Positions 47,431-49,031 of a stretch of 49,031 nt of DNA are shown here, piece after piece; positions within the stretch are counted from its first letter, which is position 1, and the number at the start of each line of letters is the position of its first letter. A program made the translations under genes and the position numbers. Below the pieces are notes generated by a model. It was not told the DNA's origin, did not search any database, and was given only the letters and a program-made list of their open reading frames with translations. The stretch lies in the NCBI GenBank assembly GCA_026786275.1, contig JAJAYJ010000042.1:1-49031 (forward strand). Direction: 5' to 3'. The DNA comes from Nocardioides sp. (lineage in GTDB: Bacteria; Actinomycetota; Actinomycetes; Propionibacteriales; Nocardioidaceae).

Positions 47431-48363
47431 GTGGACTTCTCCTCGCTGACCCCGCTGCCCGGTGGCTGGTCGGGTGCCACCTTTCTGGCCGAGGCGGGCG
47501 GGGAGCGCTCCGTGGTCCGGATCTACGCCGCCGTGTCCGAGCGGGGACCGGTGGCGCACGAGGTGGACGCCGCCCTGCTGCACCTGGTGCGGGGCCTGGT
47601 GCCGGTGCCGGAGGTGCTTGAGGTGGTGCCTGCGGATATCGCGCGGGAGCGACCCGCGCTGCTGGTGACGTCGTACGTCGAGGGCGCCCGCGCCGACGTG
47701 CTGCTGCCCACCCTGGACGAGGCCGGACGACGGTCGCTGGGCGCGACCCTGGGCGGGCTGGTGGCCGATCTCGGGGGCATGCCCCAGCTGCGCTGGGGAC
47801 CGTTCCTCGACGCCACCCTGCGCTTGGGATCCTTCGGTGACCTCGACGGGCAGCCGGCCTGGGTGCAGGCCCAGGAGCCGCGGCTCGTGCACCTCTCGAG
47901 CGACGAGCTCGACGGCCTGCGTCAGGTCGCGCTCGACGCGCAGACCCTGCTCGACACCGTGACCCGGGTCTGCCTGGTCCACAGCGACCTGAACCCCAAG
48001 AACCTGCTCGTCGACCCCGAGACGCTGGCCGTGACGGCCCTGGTGGACTGGGAGTTCGCGCACGCGGGGCACCCCTACACCGACCTGGGCAACCTGCTGC
48101 GCTTCGAGCGCGACCCCGACTTCACCCAGGCCGTGCTCGACGCCTATGCCGCACGCCGCGCCGTCTCGTCCGCCGATGCCCTCGCGCTGGCCCGTGCCGC
48201 CGACCTGTGGGCGCTGGTCGAGCTGGCCGGGCGTCGACACGACAACCCGGTCGCCGCACGGGCGGACCGGCTGCTGCGCGCGATCGCGTGGACCCGGGAC
48301 GCCACGACGCCCGGACCCGACCCAGGGTCGACGCACGGCACGATCGCCGGCGGACGCCGGTAG
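47431..48363 (+). CDS. Aminoglycoside phosphotransferase (APH)-family kinase-like protein
   Basis: 310 aa. The catalytic loop is HSDLNPKNLLVD (His, Asp and Asn of the Brenner motif) and the metal-binding Asp is in ALVDWEFAHAGHPYTDLGN, which together mark the APH/choline-kinase superfamily. The N-terminal lobe is short, with RSVVRIYA providing the likely ATP-lysine position replaced or shifted. Members of this family act on many small molecules; antibiotic resistance should not be assumed. GTG 47431 is set by the -10 box. It is the last gene before rpsA. Confidence 0.85.
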   Translation: MDFSSLTPLPGGWSGATFLAEAGGERSVVRIYAAVSERGPVAHEVDAALLHLVRGLVPVPEVLEVVPADIARERPALLVTSYVEGARADVLLPTLDEAGRRSLGATLGGLVADLGGMPQLRWGPFLDATLRLGSFGDLDGQPAWVQAQEPRLVHLSSDELDGLRQVALDAQTLLDTVTRVCLVHSDLNPKNLLVDPETLAVTALVDWEFAHAGHPYTDLGNLLRFERDPDFTQAVLDAYAARRAVSSADALALARAADLWALVELAGRRHDNPVAARADRLLRAIAWTRDATTPGPDPGSTHGTIAGGRR

Positions 48364-48388
48364 TTGGACTGGCCCGGACCGGTCGGCG

Positions 48389-48394
48389 TAGGCT
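48389..48394 (+). promoter_or_regulatory. -10 box TAGGCT of rpsA
   Basis: TAGGCT lies 166 bases before the rpsA ATG and would give a leader of about 160 bases. The leader is less GC-rich than the genes around it and ends with GTGA-AGGT-TCAC (48541-48552, read as stem-loop within GTGAAGGTTCAC), placing the weak ribosome site AAGG in a loop. Confidence 0.5.
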
Positions 48395-48560
48395 GCGCAC
48401 TGCGTCCGAAGTCTGCCCTGGTCCCGTACCGAGCGGATGAAGGCTCGCTATTGATGTCGTCCCGCGGCTCTGCGGTCACGGCGCTCCACGTCTCAGTAGC
48501 GAAACGGGCTCCGGCACGCGACCAATCGATTCCTGCCCACGTGAAGGTTCACTTTCCCCT

Positions 48561-49031
48561 ATGACAAGCACCATTCTCCCGGACTACGACGCGCCCCAGG
48601 TGGCGATCAACGACATCGGGTCCGAAGAGGACTTCCTCGCCGCGATCGACGCGACCATCAAGTACTTCAACGATGGTGACATCGTCGAGGGCACCATCGT
48701 CAAGGTGGACCGCGACGAGGTCCTGCTCGACATCGGCTACAAGACCGAGGGTGTGATCCCCTCACGTGAGCTGTCGATCAAGCACGACGTCGACCCGTCC
48801 GAGGTCGTCACCGTCGGCGACAAGGTCGAGGCCCTCGTCCTCCAGAAGGAGGACAAGGAAGGCCGGCTGATCCTGTCCAAGAAGCGCGCGCAGTACGAGC
48901 GCGCCTGGGGCACCATCGAGCAGGTCAAGGAAGAGGACGGCGTCGTCGAGGGCACCGTCATCGAGGTCGTCAAGGGTGGTCTCATCGTCGACATCGGCCT
49001 GCGCGGCTTCCTGCCCGCCTCGCTGGTCGAG
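48561..49031 (+). CDS. rpsA: 30S ribosomal protein S1 (3' end outside window)
   Basis: The first 157 residues of S1, which binds mRNA on the 30S subunit. The first S1 (OB-fold) domain is complete: GDIVEGTIVKVDRDEVLLDIGYKTEGVIP in two parts, then KEGRLILSKKRA. The second begins at VVEGTVIEVVKGGLIVDIGLRGFLPASLVE and is cut by the window edge. MTSTILPDYDAPQVAIND is the usual actinobacterial N-terminus. The ribosome site is weak (AAGG 13 bases upstream), with a long leader. polA and rpsA are near neighbours in other actinobacteria. Confidence 0.97.
   Translation, partial: MTSTILPDYDAPQVAINDIGSEEDFLAAIDATIKYFNDGDIVEGTIVKVDRDEVLLDIGYKTEGVIPSRELSIKHDVDPSEVVTVGDKVEALVLQKEDKEGRLILSKKRAQYERAWGTIEQVKEEDGVVEGTVIEVVKGGLIVDIGLRGFLPASLVE

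Noticed and set aside
47431-48363. Aminoglycoside resistance gene
   Set aside because: Only superfamily motifs are present; chromosomal APH-fold kinases are common and act on many substrates.
48364-48564. 66-residue open frame before rpsA
   Set aside because: Lies in the rpsA leader, has an atypical composition, no ribosome site, and overlaps the rpsA start out of frame.

Overview
This 49 kb window is chromosomal DNA of a very GC-rich actinobacterium. It is probably a member of the Nocardioidaceae (Nocardioides-like), inferred from codon use, GTG/TTG starts, TANNNT -10 boxes placed directly before start codons, and gene order. The order dnaE, hisD-C-B-H-priA-F-I, trpC-B-A, lgt, gltB-gltD, pyk, pdtaR-type regulator, liv transporter, polA, rpsA matches the backbone known from Mycobacterium and Streptomyces. 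I see no insertion sequences, prophage or CRISPR arrays. Genes fill almost everything; the longest gap between genes is about 260 bp.

Layout. 1-184: C-terminal end of an unknown gene with a suspicious G12 run. 345-3899: dnaE, then two membrane-associated genes of unknown role (3947-6262), then a YbaK-like deacylase and a LON-domain protein on the minus strand (6286-7457). 7593-13158: histidine genes hisD, hisC, hisB, hisH, a small membrane gene, priA and hisF, mostly overlapping. 13286-16932: a two-gene ABC exporter. 16957-21701: hisI, three small membrane-protein genes, a candidate Trp leader peptide, then trpC, a 24-codon bridging ORF, trpB and trpA. 21694-23312: a SCO1-type lipoprotein and lgt. 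23515-29601: glutamate synthase gltB-gltD. 29774-31252: pyruvate kinase. 31308-31390 (minus): tRNA-Leu(CAA). 31534-32148: a REC-ANTAR antiterminator. 32291-36749: livH-livM-livG-livF, with livK convergent at 36925-38232. 38496-41874: a GNAT acetyltransferase and polA. 41901-48363: a lineage-type block (flippase, a two-gene membrane/heptad-repeat unit, a methyltransferase, an aminoglycoside-phosphotransferase-like kinase). 48561-end: start of rpsA.

How the genes fit together. The first 25 kb is amino-acid supply. PriA probably serves both the histidine and tryptophan pathways, because no trpF is present here. HisH-HisF glutaminase/cyclase and GltB-GltD tie both pathways to glutamine. The liv genes encode a branched-chain amino-acid (or related amide/urea) importer whose two permeases both carry extra N-terminal domains. 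The adjacent ABC exporter pair shows one intact and one degenerate ATP site, as in heterodimeric exporters.

Most promising items for follow-up: (1) a 15-codon ORF with three Trp codons and two mutually exclusive RNA pairings just before trpC; (2) mini-ORFs of 23-24 codons that bridge livH-livM and trpC-trpB with stop/start overlaps at both ends; (3) the heptad-repeat surface protein with its multi-pass membrane partner; (4) domain fusions on both Liv permeases; (5) a duplicated perfect-palindrome terminator between livF and livK.
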